A DNA stretch of 64,000 nucleotides from DATBGZ01 sp963803115 (lineage in GTDB: Bacteria > Actinomycetota > Actinomycetes > Mycobacteriales > Micromonosporaceae). Positions 17,776 through 26,007 of this stretch are shown here, piece after piece. The notes beneath the pieces were generated by a model, which saw only the letters and a program-made list of their open reading frames with translations, made no database searches and was not told the DNA's origin. Position 1 is the stretch's first letter. Every line of letters begins with the position of its first letter. Position numbers and translations under genes: made by a program. The DNA is taken from NCBI GenBank assembly GCA_963803115.1, contig CAWDLN010000001.1:372001-436000 (forward strand), read 5' to 3'.

Positions 17776-18521
17776 CGACCGCGGTCACCGGACCTTTCCG
17801 GCCGCCGGCCCAGGCAACGGGTCCGGCGGCCGCCGGCAATCGGCCGGTGCTGGACCTGCGTGGGGTGACCAAGGTGTACGGCGAGGGCGATACGGCCGTA
17901 CACGCGCTGCAGGGGGTGTCGCTGCAGGTGGGTCGCGGCGAGTATGTGGCAATCATGGGCGCGTCCGGTTCGGGTAAGTCGACGCTGATGAACATCCTGG
18001 GATGCCTGGACATATCCACCGCGGGCCGGTACCGGCTTGACGGGCTGGACGTCAGCCGGCTATCGGACCGGCAATTGGCCCTCGTCCGCAATCGGCGCAT
18101 CGGGTTCGTGTTCCAGTCGTTCAACCTCATCCCGCGGACAACTGCACTGGCCAATGTTGAATTACCCCTGGCCTATGCGGGCGTAAAGGCGGCCGAGCGA
18201 CGGGCCCGAGCACGGGCCGCGTTGACCCTCGTCGGGCTCGCGGATCGGGCGGCTCACGAGCCCAATCAGCTATCCGGCGGACAGCAACAGCGGGTCGCGG
18301 TCGCGCGGGCGCTGGTGGGCGCGCCGGCGTTGATCCTCGCCGACGAGCCGACCGGCAACCTCGACTCCGAGGCGACCACCGAGCTGCTGGCCGTGTTGGA
18401 TCGACTCAACCGATCCGGACGCACGATCATGCTCATCACGCACGAGAACGATGTGGCCGCGCACGCGCACCGCCGAATCCGCTTGGTCGATGGGCGCATC
18501 GTCGAGGACGTGCGCCGGTGA
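17772..18521 (+). CDS. MacB/LolD-type ABC transporter ATP-binding protein
   Basis: A 249-residue ATPase. Motifs in order: Walker A MGASGSGKST, Q-loop FVFQSFNLIP, signature LSGGQQQRVAVARAL, Walker B LILADEPTGNLD, and H-loop LITHEND. Its close match to LolD/MacB ATPases and the position between a MacA-like adaptor and an FtsX-type permease point to export of a peptide, lipid or antibiotic by a mechanotransmission pump. It starts at GTG 17772, overlapping the adaptor, and its stop overlaps the permease start. It carries a rare in-frame TTA leucine codon in the NVELPL segment. Confidence 0.93.
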   Translation: MTTAVTGPFRPPAQATGPAAAGNRPVLDLRGVTKVYGEGDTAVHALQGVSLQVGRGEYVAIMGASGSGKSTLMNILGCLDISTAGRYRLDGLDVSRLSDRQLALVRNRRIGFVFQSFNLIPRTTALANVELPLAYAGVKAAERRARARAALTLVGLADRAAHEPNQLSGGQQQRVAVARALVGAPALILADEPTGNLDSEATTELLAVLDRLNRSGRTIMLITHENDVAAHAHRRIRLVDGRIVEDVRR

Positions 18522-19723
18522 GCCTCATCGAGACGGTCCGTTTCGCCCTACGCGGCATCGGCGCCAACAAGCTCCGCTCGGGCCTGACGGTGCTCGGTAT
18601 CCTGATCGGCGTCGGCGCGGTGATCCTGCTCGTGGCGGTCGGCAACGGCTCGGCCCACGCGGTACAGAGCGCGATCGAGGCGCTGGGCACGAACACCCTC
18701 ACCGTGACCGCTGGCAACGTTCGGCAGAGCGCCACCCAGACGCAGAACACGGCGCTGACGGTTGACATGGCTGCCGCTTTGACCGACCCGGATGCCGCTC
18801 CCGATGTGAAGAGCGCCTCACCCGTCGTCTCCGGCACGCAGACGCTCGTGTTCGGCGATACCGATCACAATGTGAGCCAGTTCGTGGGTACCTATCCGGC
18901 TTACCTGCCGGCGTCGAACCTGGATATCGCCAAGGGCACCTCTTTTACCGCGGACGACGTCGCGAGCGGCCGTCGCGTCGTCGTGATCGGGTCCACAGTG
19001 GCGGAGGCGCTCTTCCCTGAATCCGATCCGGTCGAGGAGCAGATCACGGCGGGCGGCGCGCTCTTCACGGTCGTCGGGGTGCTGGCCGAGCGGGGCGGTG
19101 CCGGCTTCGCGGATCCGAACGACATCGCGATCGCCCCGGTGACCGCGGTTCAACAGGCGCTCACCGGATATGGCGGCCTCAACCAGATTCTGGTCCAGGC
19201 GACCGGCCCCGACACCGTCAGTGCCGCCCAGGCCGAGGTGACCGCCATCCTCAACCAGAGACTGCACGTGACGGGCGGAACCTCGCCGTTCCGGATCCTC
19301 AACCAGGCGCAGTTGCTGCAGGCCCGAGCCAATACGGCCGAGACGTTCACCCTTCTCCTCGGGGCCGTGGCCGGCATCAGCCTGCTCGTGGGCGGCATCG
19401 GCATCACGAACATCATGATGGTGACGGTGACCGAGCGGACCCGCGAGATTGGCATCCGCAAGGCACTGGGCGCCCCGAGGCGGACGGTACTGACGCAATT
19501 CCTCGTCGAGGCGACCGTGCTCAGTGTGCTGGGCGGGCTATTCGGGGTCGCGGCCGCGTTCGTCGGTAGCCGGTTCACCATCGCCGGGGTAACGCCCATC
19601 ATCGTGCCGAGTTCCGTCCTACTCGCGCTGGGCGTGTCTGTCGCGATTGGACTGTTCTTTGGAAGCTATCCGGCGAGCCGGGCAGCCTCGTTGCGCCCGA
19701 TCGAGGCACTGCGGTACGAGTAG
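18518..19723 (+). CDS. MacB-like ABC transporter permease (FtsX family)
   Basis: A 401-residue permease with four membrane helices in the MacB/FtsX layout. One N-terminal helix (LTVLGILIGVGAVILLVAV, about 23-41) is followed by a large periplasmic-type domain. Three C-terminal helices follow, with the family signature GGIGITNIMMVTVTERTREIGIRKALGA between the first two. The end SYPASRAASLRPIEALRYE is the standard C-terminus. GTG 18518 overlaps the ATPase stop. With that ATPase and the membrane-fusion proteins it forms a MacAB-like export complex adapted to a single-membrane cell. Confidence 0.92.
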   Translation: MSLIETVRFALRGIGANKLRSGLTVLGILIGVGAVILLVAVGNGSAHAVQSAIEALGTNTLTVTAGNVRQSATQTQNTALTVDMAAALTDPDAAPDVKSASPVVSGTQTLVFGDTDHNVSQFVGTYPAYLPASNLDIAKGTSFTADDVASGRRVVVIGSTVAEALFPESDPVEEQITAGGALFTVVGVLAERGGAGFADPNDIAIAPVTAVQQALTGYGGLNQILVQATGPDTVSAAQAEVTAILNQRLHVTGGTSPFRILNQAQLLQARANTAETFTLLLGAVAGISLLVGGIGITNIMMVTVTERTREIGIRKALGAPRRTVLTQFLVEATVLSVLGGLFGVAAAFVGSRFTIAGVTPIIVPSSVLLALGVSVAIGLFFGSYPASRAASLRPIEALRYE

Positions 19724-19728
19724 GCAGG

Positions 19729-20304
19729 ATGACCATGACCCGTAGCCAGGACATGAAGCACGATACCGTCGAACAGGAGGTCATCGATCACTCCACTGTG
19801 GAAGCGATGAGTGCGCTCGACGGGGACCCCTTCGACGATGACCTGGACGTGGAGCTGCGGGCCCGGGCGCGTTGGCTGCCCAGCAGGGTCACGCTGATGC
19901 TCGGCGGGGCGGTGCTCGTTGTGGCCGGATTCATCGGCGGCGTGCTCGTCGAGAAGACCGTCAATCCACCATCGACCGCCTCCACCGCCACCGGTGTCAA
20001 CGCGCCCGGTGGGGTCGCCCGCAACGGTCAGGGCGCCGGCGGCGGGGCGGGCACGGGTCAGGGCTTTGGCGGCGGGGGGTCGAACGCGACGATCGGCACG
20101 GTGAAATTGGTCGATGGCACCACGATCTACTTGACTGACGCCAACGGCGAGGTCGTAACGGTCAAGACGACTGGGACGACGACCGTACGAACGGAACAGA
20201 CCACCGCGTTGAAGGACATCCCAGTTGGTGCCACGATCGCGGTCGTCGGAACCACCGGCGCTGATGGGACCGTCACGGCTACCCAGATAACGGCACAGAA
20301 GTAG
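19729..20304 (+). CDS. Membrane-anchored DUF5666-like protein
   Basis: A 191-residue protein. An acidic cytoplasmic N-terminus (about 1-52) is followed by a helix (LMLGGAVLVVAGFIGGVLV) and a Gly-rich linker (NGQGAGGGAGTGQGFGGGGS). The C-terminal beta-rich domain has repeating V-K-L-V-D-G-T-T-I-Y-L-T and VKTTGTTTVRTE strands, resembling the OB-like DUF5666 fold. It starts five bases after the permease stop and is probably the last gene of the efflux operon. Its Gly-rich linker resembles the tail of the second adaptor, hinting at a shared location outside the membrane. Role unknown. Confidence 0.75.
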   Translation: MTMTRSQDMKHDTVEQEVIDHSTVEAMSALDGDPFDDDLDVELRARARWLPSRVTLMLGGAVLVVAGFIGGVLVEKTVNPPSTASTATGVNAPGGVARNGQGAGGGAGTGQGFGGGGSNATIGTVKLVDGTTIYLTDANGEVVTVKTTGTTTVRTEQTTALKDIPVGATIAVVGTTGADGTVTATQITAQK

Positions 20305-20317
20305 CGCGGGGCGCTAC
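20301..20317. terminator. Short hairpin at a convergent gene junction
   Basis: GTAGCGC (20301-20307) and GCGCTAC (20311-20317) form a perfect 7-bp stem with a GGG loop. The hairpin includes the stop codon of the DUF5666-like gene and the end of the DUF4192 gene (20314). No T tract follows, so a terminator role is inferred from position. Confidence 0.4.
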
Positions 20318-21411
20318 CGTGAGCCCCGCCCGGTTCGAAGGCGGGACTTCGAGGAACGCCTCCGCGGCGCCGCGCGTCGTCGCTTGACCGGCATCGACGG
20401 GAATCCGTCCAATGCGGACGGTGGCAGCCCGTGGGTGATCGCCTGATGCAGCAGCAGCGCCATGCGGTAGCGCGGGTCCTGGTCCAAGGCCCGCTCCAGC
20501 GCCACGCGGGCGATGCCGCCGTCGCCGCAGCGCCAGGCCGCGAACGCGAAGAGGCTCGCGGGCCCGGGCACCAAGTCGGGTTCGGCCCGATGCACCACGT
20601 CCTGCCAGAGCGCCCGGTGCTGGAAGACCACGGTGCCAGAGCCCTGGATAAGACTCCACGCGATATCCCGGACCTGAATCGACATGAGCAACACCGTGAG
20701 CCACGCGACCTGCTCGTGGGTAAGCGGCGCGTCATGCAACTGCCGGTCGAGCGCCTCGGCGATCGCGAGATTGCCCGCGGTGAGCAGCACGGCCTCCGCC
20801 TGCTCGTCATCATCGCAGGCGCTCATCAACTCGATAAGTCGTTCCTGCGCCTCAAGAGTGGCCTGGCCCATGGCAGCCCGGACGGCGCCCGTGGCGGGCT
20901 GGATCTGAGCCTCGTACTCGTCCCGATCGTGCAGCGCGACTCGACCATTGAGAGTCCAGGCGGCCGCGACCGCGCTCGAGCCGGAGTCGTAGGTCGTGCC
21001 CTCCGGCGGACAGCACGACTGGTTGTCGCACAGGTATGACCAGTACCGCCCCTCGTGAGCCCGTAAGCCCTCCAGGACCGCCACGCCCGCCTCGCGGTAG
21101 GCGTCCCGGAGCGCGATGAGCATCGGGTTCACCCGTTCCTCAACGCCGAACCCCACGATCATCGCGCTCTCGCAGTCCTGCCGGAGCACGATGCTGACGA
21201 GGGCACCGACCCGCTCGGCCAACGCGTCATCGTCGAGGGCCGGTAGGTCGTCGCGGGCGGTGAAGGTGACTCGCCGTTCCCTCATGCCGAGCACCACGAT
21301 GCTGTCCGTGGGGTGGTAGCCGACGAGGAACGGAATCGTGGCAAGGATGTCGGACGGCGCGCTCAGCCGTACCCTCTGTTCGCCGGTCTGCGCGGACCGT
21401 CCGGATGTCAT
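20314..21411 (-). CDS. DUF4192 family protein
   Basis: A 365-residue soluble protein. The opening SAPSDILATIPFLVGYHPTD is the hallmark start of actinobacterial DUF4192. Further family features are EGRYWSYLC with CCPPEG, FTARDDLP, and an all-helical C-terminal half (AFAAWRCGDGGIARVALERA, DPRYRMALLL). It ends in an arginine/lysine-rich tail. The family has no established function. It converges on the efflux operon and is separated from the next minus-strand gene by about 90 bases. Confidence 0.88.
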   Translation of the reverse strand: MTSGRSAQTGEQRVRLSAPSDILATIPFLVGYHPTDSIVVLGMRERRVTFTARDDLPALDDDALAERVGALVSIVLRQDCESAMIVGFGVEERVNPMLIALRDAYREAGVAVLEGLRAHEGRYWSYLCDNQSCCPPEGTTYDSGSSAVAAAWTLNGRVALHDRDEYEAQIQPATGAVRAAMGQATLEAQERLIELMSACDDDEQAEAVLLTAGNLAIAEALDRQLHDAPLTHEQVAWLTVLLMSIQVRDIAWSLIQGSGTVVFQHRALWQDVVHRAEPDLVPGPASLFAFAAWRCGDGGIARVALERALDQDPRYRMALLLHQAITHGLPPSALDGFPSMPVKRRRAAPRRRSSKSRLRTGRGSR

Positions 21412-21504
21412 GGGCTGAGCCTGCCCTGACCTCGACAGTGATCGGAAGCGCGATCTGCAAACCTGTGGATAACTCGATGCCCAGTGGACAGTGGGCTCCC
21501 GCCG

Positions 21505-22041
21505 TCAGCTGTGAAACCGCAGGTCGTAGATGTCGAGCGGTTCAACGCGGCCTTCGGAATTCCCCGCTCGGGTCAGCGCATAGGACAGCGTCACGCTCGA
21601 GACCGCGCCGAATCCGGCCGCGTGCAGGCTTCTCAGCGCGGCGTGATCGCGGGCCGCCGGTGACACGTTCAACTGCGTCAATCCGCGGCGGCGCGCCTCC
21701 TCAGCGACCTTGGCCAGCAACGCTCGACCGATTCCCCGACCGCGCAGCCGGTGCGTGACGACGACGGGGTCCACCGCGCCTATGCGGCCGTCGAGGATCA
21801 GCCCGACGAACCCGACAACGCCATGTTCGGATGAATCGGCGACCCACATGCCGGACAGGTTGAGGCGAGTCAGATACTCCTCAAAACCCGCGCTGGCGTC
21901 GCCCGGCCCGGTCTCCCCGTATAGCGCGCCACGGTGCTCGACCAGTTCGCCCCACAGACGCCGGCAGGCGTTGTGATCCAACGGTCGGTACGGCCGGATC
22001 GTGATGCCGGTCGGTGGCCGAACATCCGAAGCGTGCGTCAT
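21505..22041 (-). CDS. GNAT-family N-acetyltransferase
   Basis: A 178-residue acetyltransferase. The acetyl-CoA loop is visible as THRLRGRGIGRALLAKV (R/Q-x-x-G-x-G/A), followed by NVSPAARDHAALRSLHAAGF, which is typical of motif B. WVADSSEHGVVGFVGLILDG forms the central strands. The ATG at 22041 gives the start MTHASDVRPPTGITIRPYRP; a longer reading to 22101 would overlap the divergent kinase and lacks a ribosome site. Substrate unknown. Confidence 0.85.
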   Translation of the reverse strand: MTHASDVRPPTGITIRPYRPLDHNACRRLWGELVEHRGALYGETGPGDASAGFEEYLTRLNLSGMWVADSSEHGVVGFVGLILDGRIGAVDPVVVTHRLRGRGIGRALLAKVAEEARRRGLTQLNVSPAARDHAALRSLHAAGFGAVSSVTLSYALTRAGNSEGRVEPLDIYDLRFHS

Positions 22042-22114
22042 ATGCTCATGCTTACTCCTGAATCGGCCACGGCGACACCCTAACCAGGGCGTCGCCGCCA
22101 ACCCGGGGGACGAC

Positions 22115-22987
22115 GTGGACCTCGCCTACCTTCGCGCCCATCCCGAACAGTTGCCCATCTTCCTGACGCATCAACGCATTCGAGAAACGCCAGTCACCGG
22201 CGGCTCGATCTGCCAGGCCCGGCGACTCACGCTCGAGGACGGTGCGTCAGTCTTCGCCAAGTCGATGGGCACCGAGGCGCCGGAGCATTTCTTCAGCACC
22301 GAGGCGGCCGGGCTTCGGTGGCTCGGCGAGGCGGCCGGCGCGCCTGTACCAGAGGTGGTCGTCGCGCTGCCGCAGCTGCTCGTTCTGTCCTGGGTCGAGC
22401 CAGGTGAGCCCAGCGCGGCTGCGGCGGAGCGTCTCGGCCGGGACCTGGCCGCCACGCATCGGTCCGGGGCGGAGTCCTTCGGGGCACCCTGGCCCGGATT
22501 CATCGGCTCCCTGCCCCAGGACAACACGGCCGGCGACAGCTGGCCGGAATGGTTCGCGACCCGGCGGCTCGAGCCGTACCTGCGAATGTCCTTCGACAAT
22601 GGCGCCCTGGCAGATGCAGACGTCAACGCGGTGGAACTTGTGCTTGCGCGGCTCGACCAGCACGCGCCGCCAACTGAGCCGCCAGCCCGTCTGCACGGTG
22701 ACCTGTGGCCGGGAAATCTGCTCTGGGCCGATGACGGCCGGGCCTGGCTCGTCGATCCGGCCGCGCACGGCGGTCACCGGGAAACCGATCTGGCCCAGCT
22801 CGCCCTCTTCGGCGGGGCACCCCACCTGAACCGGATTCTGGCGTCCTACAACGAGGTCTGGCCGTTATCCGATGGCTGGCGGGAACGCGTGCCACTGCAC
22901 CAGTTGCATCTGCTCCTCGTGCACACCGCACTGTTCGGAGAGTCGTATCGCAGATCCGTGCTGGCCGCGGCCACGGCACTTCGATGA
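22115..22987 (+). CDS. Fructosamine kinase/aminoglycoside phosphotransferase-fold protein
   Basis: A 290-residue kinase. Family motifs are LTHQRIRETPVTGGSICQA at the N-terminus, HFFSTEAAGLRWL, the catalytic loop ARLHGDLWPGNLLW and the metal-binding LVDPAAHGGHRETDLAQL. These match bacterial fructosamine-3-kinase homologues, which phosphorylate sugar-modified lysines so that they fall off. GTG 22115 was chosen because CGGGGGAC precedes it and the protein then starts at the family's usual position. It is divergent from the GNAT gene, with 73 bases between the starts. A rare TTA codon lies in WPLSDGW. Confidence 0.85.
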   Translation: MDLAYLRAHPEQLPIFLTHQRIRETPVTGGSICQARRLTLEDGASVFAKSMGTEAPEHFFSTEAAGLRWLGEAAGAPVPEVVVALPQLLVLSWVEPGEPSAAAAERLGRDLAATHRSGAESFGAPWPGFIGSLPQDNTAGDSWPEWFATRRLEPYLRMSFDNGALADADVNAVELVLARLDQHAPPTEPPARLHGDLWPGNLLWADDGRAWLVDPAAHGGHRETDLAQLALFGGAPHLNRILASYNEVWPLSDGWRERVPLHQLHLLLVHTALFGESYRRSVLAAATALR

Positions 22988-23031
22988 TCGCCGGGCTCGT
23001 GTGTGTCGGTCCGGCAGGTTAGTGTCGAGGG

Positions 23032-24090
23032 ATGGAACAGGCGGTCATGCCCGCTGCACGCGACACGACCCGTCCGGCCGTGCGCGGTCTGGTGGACCGC
23101 TTCGGGCGAACTGCGACCGACCTGCGGGTTTCGTTGACCGACCGGTGCAATCTCCGCTGCGCCTACTGCATGCCGGCCGAAGGGCTCGACTGGCTACCGA
23201 AGCCGACCCTGCTGACCGACGACGAGATCGTGCGCCTGGTCGCAATCGCGGTGCAGCAGTTGGGCGTCACCGAGATCAGATTTACCGGTGGCGAACCGTT
23301 GCTCCGTCCAGGGCTGGTGGGGATCGTCGCTGAGGCAGCCAAGCTCGGGCCGCGGCCCCAAATGTCGGTCACCACCAATGGAATCGGACTTGCCCGGCTC
23401 GCGCCGGCGTTGGCCGCGGCCGGTCTCGACCGGGTCAATGTCTCGCTCGACACGCTGCGGCCGGACCGCTTCGCGGCGTTGGCCCGTCGGAACCGGCTCG
23501 AGGACGTCCTGGCGGGCGTGCACGCGGCCGACGCGGCAGGACTGCGCCCGGTCAAGCTCAACGCCGTCCTGATGCGGGGCATCAATGACGACGAGGCGGT
23601 GGACCTGCTGAGCTTCGCCCTGGAGTACGGCTACGAGCTCCGGTTCATCGAGCAGATGCCGCTCGACGCGCAGCATGCTTGGCGTCGCGACGACATGGTC
23701 GAGGCCGAAGAGATCCTGGCTCAGCTCCGCGAGAGGTACACATTGGACCCTGATCCCCGAGCTCGGGGCGCAGCTCCGGCCGAGACCTGGCTTGTTGCCG
23801 GACACTCCTCTGTGGATGGTCGGCCGGCGCGAGTCGGTGTCATTGCCAGCGTCTCGCAACCATTCTGTGGGTCATGCGACCGAACCCGGTTGACCGCCGA
23901 CGGCCAGGTCCGCAACTGCCTGTTCGGGCAGGAGGAGACCGACCTTCGCGGGCTCCTGCGTTCCGGCAGCGGCGACGAGACCATCGCCGATGCGTGGCGG
24001 ATGGCGATGTGGGGCAAGCGCGCCGGCCACGGCATCGACGATCCGTCTTTCCTGCAGCCCGCCCGTCCGATGTCCGCGATCGGGGGCTAG
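23032..24090 (+). CDS. moaA: GTP 3',8-cyclase MoaA
   Basis: A 352-residue radical-SAM enzyme catalysing the first step of molybdenum cofactor synthesis. The N-terminal 4Fe-4S cysteines are in DRCNLRCAYC (C39, C43, C46). TGGEPLLRP, NVSLDTLRPDRF and KLNAVLMRGIND follow. The second cluster is in PFCGSCDRTRLT plus RNCLF. The C-terminal GG dipeptide, required for activity in known MoaA proteins, is present (SAIGG). The gene ends convergently, overlapping the stop of the next gene by four bases. Its partner moaC lies about 14 kb away, so the pathway genes are not one operon. Confidence 0.95.
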   Translation: MEQAVMPAARDTTRPAVRGLVDRFGRTATDLRVSLTDRCNLRCAYCMPAEGLDWLPKPTLLTDDEIVRLVAIAVQQLGVTEIRFTGGEPLLRPGLVGIVAEAAKLGPRPQMSVTTNGIGLARLAPALAAAGLDRVNVSLDTLRPDRFAALARRNRLEDVLAGVHAADAAGLRPVKLNAVLMRGINDDEAVDLLSFALEYGYELRFIEQMPLDAQHAWRRDDMVEAEEILAQLRERYTLDPDPRARGAAPAETWLVAGHSSVDGRPARVGVIASVSQPFCGSCDRTRLTADGQVRNCLFGQEETDLRGLLRSGSGDETIADAWRMAMWGKRAGHGIDDPSFLQPARPMSAIGG

Positions 24091-25553
24091 ACCACACCGC
24101 CGCAGTCATCGCGGCCGACGCGGATCGTGGCAAGCGTGATGCGGGCGCGATAACGCGCGAGGTTGACGGCGTACCACGGATCGGATTCATCGAGGGCGCG
24201 CCGTACGTCTTGTAGGGCGCAGGCCTGATCTCGGGGCGGAAGGCGTGCTATCTCGTCGACGGCGTCGGCCGACAACCCGCTCAGGTACGCGAAGTCCACG
24301 GCGTACGGCCCGTCGTACCGGGTGAGCAGTGTCCGCGCCATCACTGCTTCGGGGTTGACCGCCACGAGGGCGAAGAGCACCCCGACCGCGGCGGCGGCCG
24401 TCGCGCGGGGCAGCCAGTCTCCGCGCAATCCGACGCCGGCGACCATCAGCAGGAACACGACTAGACCGAGCCACGCTTCGCCGGAGAAGCCAAGCAGCCG
24501 CGTCCAGGTGAATCCGTACGCGTCGACGTACAGCAGCAGTCGCTTCAGCGCAGACGCTACGATGACCAGCGTAAGTCCACATAGGAGACCGCCGAGCACC
24601 CGGATTGCGTATCGCTCCTTGAAAGTATCGCGGCGAGCCCACAGTCCGAGCCCGCCGGCGAGCCCGAGCGCCAGCGCCGTGACGACGCCGAGCTGACCGG
24701 ACCCACCGCGCGCGTACTCGGCGTAGTCCGGGCCACCCGCGCCGAGCACGTAGTCGTGGCCGCCGAATAGAACGTGCAGCTGGACCACGACGAAGACGCC
24801 GAACAGTGCGTTGACGAGCATAAGCGGGATCGCCCACTCGGGCACGGTGAGTTGTTGACGACAGTCCACAGTGGATGGAAGCGATGAGCGGCGTTTGTTG
24901 TAGGCCAGGTAGCCGGCGCCCGCGACGGCGAGGCCGACCAGCACGGTTCCGGCGACGATGCGACCACCGTCCACACGGGAAAGATGAGCGGCCCAGGACG
25001 TGAGGAGATCGGCAAAGACCGGGTCGGCGCTGGTCAGCAGTGGCGTGAGCAAGGCGATCAGCGCGATGCCGACGACGGTGCCGGCGATGACGCGACCAAC
25101 GCGTCCGCCCGAGCCTGGGCGCCAGGCAACGGCCCACGCCAAGCCGCGGGCCGCGCCTGGAAACACGGCCACCGCCCCGGACGCGATGCCGCGCCAGTCC
25201 CGCCCGCCGGCCAGCGCGTACGAGCCGAGCATCGTCGCGGCGGCCAGACACAACAGCGCCAGGACGCCGGACGCTCGCACGGCCGGGACCGCCGACAGCA
25301 CCAGCGCCGCCGCCCCGGCCGCGGCGCGCCACCCCCGATCCACTCTTTCCGCGGCGGCGCGCCGCGCCCGGTCGGCATCCGGGTTGCCGTCGCCGACGTC
25401 GGCATGGTCCGCGGGTCGTGACGAGCGCGCGGCCCACACGACGCCGCCGATGGCGAGAACCGAGATGGGCCAACCGATACCGACAGAGGTCACCGGTAGG
25501 GCTGCCGCACCCACGCCGAGCGCCGCCAGGGACGCGACAACCACCCTGTTCAT
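24087..25553 (-). CDS. Polytopic membrane protein, DUF4153/DUF4173 type
   Basis: A 488-residue membrane protein with about 11 hydrophobic segments. It contains the family-like stretch LLLYVDAYGFTWTR and ends in a soluble tail with DESDPWYAVNLARYRAR. Proteins of this type have no assigned function but often lie beside PadR or two-component regulators. Here it is divergent from a padR gene, with an inverted repeat between them (25581-25624), so it is a likely target of that regulator. It overlaps moaA tail-to-tail. Confidence 0.8.
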   Translation of the reverse strand: MNRVVVASLAALGVGAAALPVTSVGIGWPISVLAIGGVVWAARSSRPADHADVGDGNPDADRARRAAAERVDRGWRAAAGAAALVLSAVPAVRASGVLALLCLAAATMLGSYALAGGRDWRGIASGAVAVFPGAARGLAWAVAWRPGSGGRVGRVIAGTVVGIALIALLTPLLTSADPVFADLLTSWAAHLSRVDGGRIVAGTVLVGLAVAGAGYLAYNKRRSSLPSTVDCRQQLTVPEWAIPLMLVNALFGVFVVVQLHVLFGGHDYVLGAGGPDYAEYARGGSGQLGVVTALALGLAGGLGLWARRDTFKERYAIRVLGGLLCGLTLVIVASALKRLLLYVDAYGFTWTRLLGFSGEAWLGLVVFLLMVAGVGLRGDWLPRATAAAAVGVLFALVAVNPEAVMARTLLTRYDGPYAVDFAYLSGLSADAVDEIARLPPRDQACALQDVRRALDESDPWYAVNLARYRARITLATIRVGRDDCGGVV

Positions 25554-25580
25554 GACCTGCCTCCAGCTACCGTCGGCCGA

Positions 25581-25624
25581 TATATGCCGTAGGACGGTAG
25601 CAGAGCCCTGCTTGCCGGCATATA
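25581..25624. promoter_or_regulatory. Inverted repeat, probable PadR operator
   Basis: TATATGCCG (25581-25589) and CGGCATATA (25616-25624) form a 9-bp perfect inverted repeat 26 bases apart. It lies in the 94-base gap between the divergent membrane-protein gene and padR. The AT-rich arms stand out in a 70% GC background and could also overlap -10 elements facing both ways. An operator role is inferred. Confidence 0.55.
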
Positions 25625-25647
25625 CCGGCGGTCGTATTGTCGACAGC

Positions 25648-26007
25648 GTGACCTCAGCCGCTACGCCGCCCCTGCAGGAGCCGACCTTCCTGATCCTCGC
25701 GGCGCTCGCCGCCCAGCCGCTGCACGGCTACGGCGTGATCCAGGAGGTAGCCGACCTCTCCGACGGCCGGGTCAAGCTGCGGGCCGGCACGCTATACGGC
25801 GCGCTCGACCGACTCGTCGAGCAAGGACTCGTCGCGGCCGACCGCGAAGAGATCGTGGACGGGCGGCTGCGCAGGTACTACCGCCTCACCGACGACGGAG
25901 CCGCTTTGCTCGAGGCGGAGGCACGGCGGCTCACGAGCAATGCCGAGGCCGCCGTGAAGCGGCTGGGCGCTCGCAGCGGTCGCCGTACCCGCCTCGCCCA
26001 TGGCTAG
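25648..26007 (+). CDS. PadR-family transcriptional regulator
   Basis: A 119-residue regulator of the short PadR class. The winged-helix motifs are LAAQPLHGYGVIQEVADL, RAGTLYGALDRLVEQGLV and GRLRRYYRLTDDGAALL. A short C-terminal dimerisation helix follows. The GTG at 25648 gives the normal family start; further upstream there is only non-coding-like sequence and the inverted repeat. The next gene starts eight bases inside its end, a common PadR-plus-membrane-protein arrangement. It probably represses itself and the divergent gene until a ligand binds. Confidence 0.92.
   Translation: MTSAATPPLQEPTFLILAALAAQPLHGYGVIQEVADLSDGRVKLRAGTLYGALDRLVEQGLVAADREEIVDGRLRRYYRLTDDGAALLEAEARRLTSNAEAAVKRLGARSGRRTRLAHG

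Noticed and set aside
24187..25473. 428-codon minus-strand frame inside the polytopic membrane-protein gene
   Set aside because: It is a +1-frame shadow with extreme arginine content and no hydrophobic segments.
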